Below, in pieces: positions 14,333 through 14,422 of a stretch of DNA of 14,422 nt. The DNA is from Fluviibacter sp964604465 (GTDB taxonomy: Bacteria > Pseudomonadota > Gammaproteobacteria > Burkholderiales > Rhodocyclaceae), in the NCBI GenBank assembly GCA_964604465.1, contig CAZRYZ010000031.1, positions 1-14,422 of the forward strand, in the 5' to 3' direction. Positions within the stretch are counted from its first letter, which is position 1, and the number at the start of each line of letters is the position of its first letter. The position numbers were made by a program, and so were the translations under genes. The notes under the pieces are model-generated. The model saw nothing but the letters and a program-made list of their open reading frames with translations. It did not search any database and was not told where the DNA came from.

Positions 14333-14422
14333 CGTCTGATCGGGATTGTGACTCTATCGAACAAATCAACGCATCCCTTTGAATAAAAGGATTTAGACCA
14401 ATTCGATTTTTTAGATACCAAC

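Overview
The window is a compact stretch of GC-rich proteobacterial chromosome made of housekeeping and energy-metabolism genes. I see no insertion sequence, phage gene, CRISPR array, rRNA or tRNA. AcnB, the Bpt-type leucyltransferase, class 2 PyrD, a complete Rnf complex followed by nth, a DUF1841 gene and a PhaB acetoacetyl-CoA reductase very close to the Cupriavidus enzyme together point to a betaproteobacterium that probably makes polyhydroxybutyrate. The genus cannot be fixed from these genes alone.

Layout. (1) 1-1501, minus strand: the first 500 codons of aconitase B, cut by the window edge, with a GTG start. (2) 1502-1790: a divergent control region with a strong hairpin in the acnB leader. 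(3) 1791-3187, plus strand: a secreted NlpC/P60 peptidoglycan hydrolase with its own terminator, then bpt (N-end-rule leucyltransferase). (4) 3233-4282: pyrD (pyrimidine synthesis, quinone-linked). (5) 4443-9800: the complete rnfABCDGE operon. (6) 9827-10921: nth (endonuclease III) and a DUF1841 gene, apparently continuing the rnf transcript. (7) 10979-11719, minus strand: phaB, facing DUF1841 across a hairpin terminator. (8) 11720-11863: a second divergent control region with a near-perfect 20-bp palindrome. (9) 11864-14307, plus strand: two consecutive but dissimilar MFS transporters. (10) 14308-14422: a hairpin terminator best suited to a leftward gene outside the window.

How the genes work together. 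Rnf is an ion-translocating NADH:ferredoxin oxidoreductase. RnfB and RnfC carry 4Fe-4S sites, RnfD and RnfG carry covalent FMN, and RnfA and RnfE form the membrane core. The complex supplies low-potential electrons or resets redox-sensing Fe-S proteins. nth behind it encodes an Fe-S DNA-repair enzyme, an association also found in E. coli (rsx-nth). AcnB and PhaB lie at opposite ends of acetyl-CoA use: oxidation in the TCA cycle versus storage as PHB.

I found no clearly new multi-gene system. The points most worth a second look are the acnB leader hairpin, the repeated HxxxH pairs in the DUF1841 protein next to nth, the palindrome overlapping the likely phaB promoter, related ATTTGT inverted repeats in both divergent control regions, and the shared AGAT form of the flavin-attachment motif in RnfD and RnfG.
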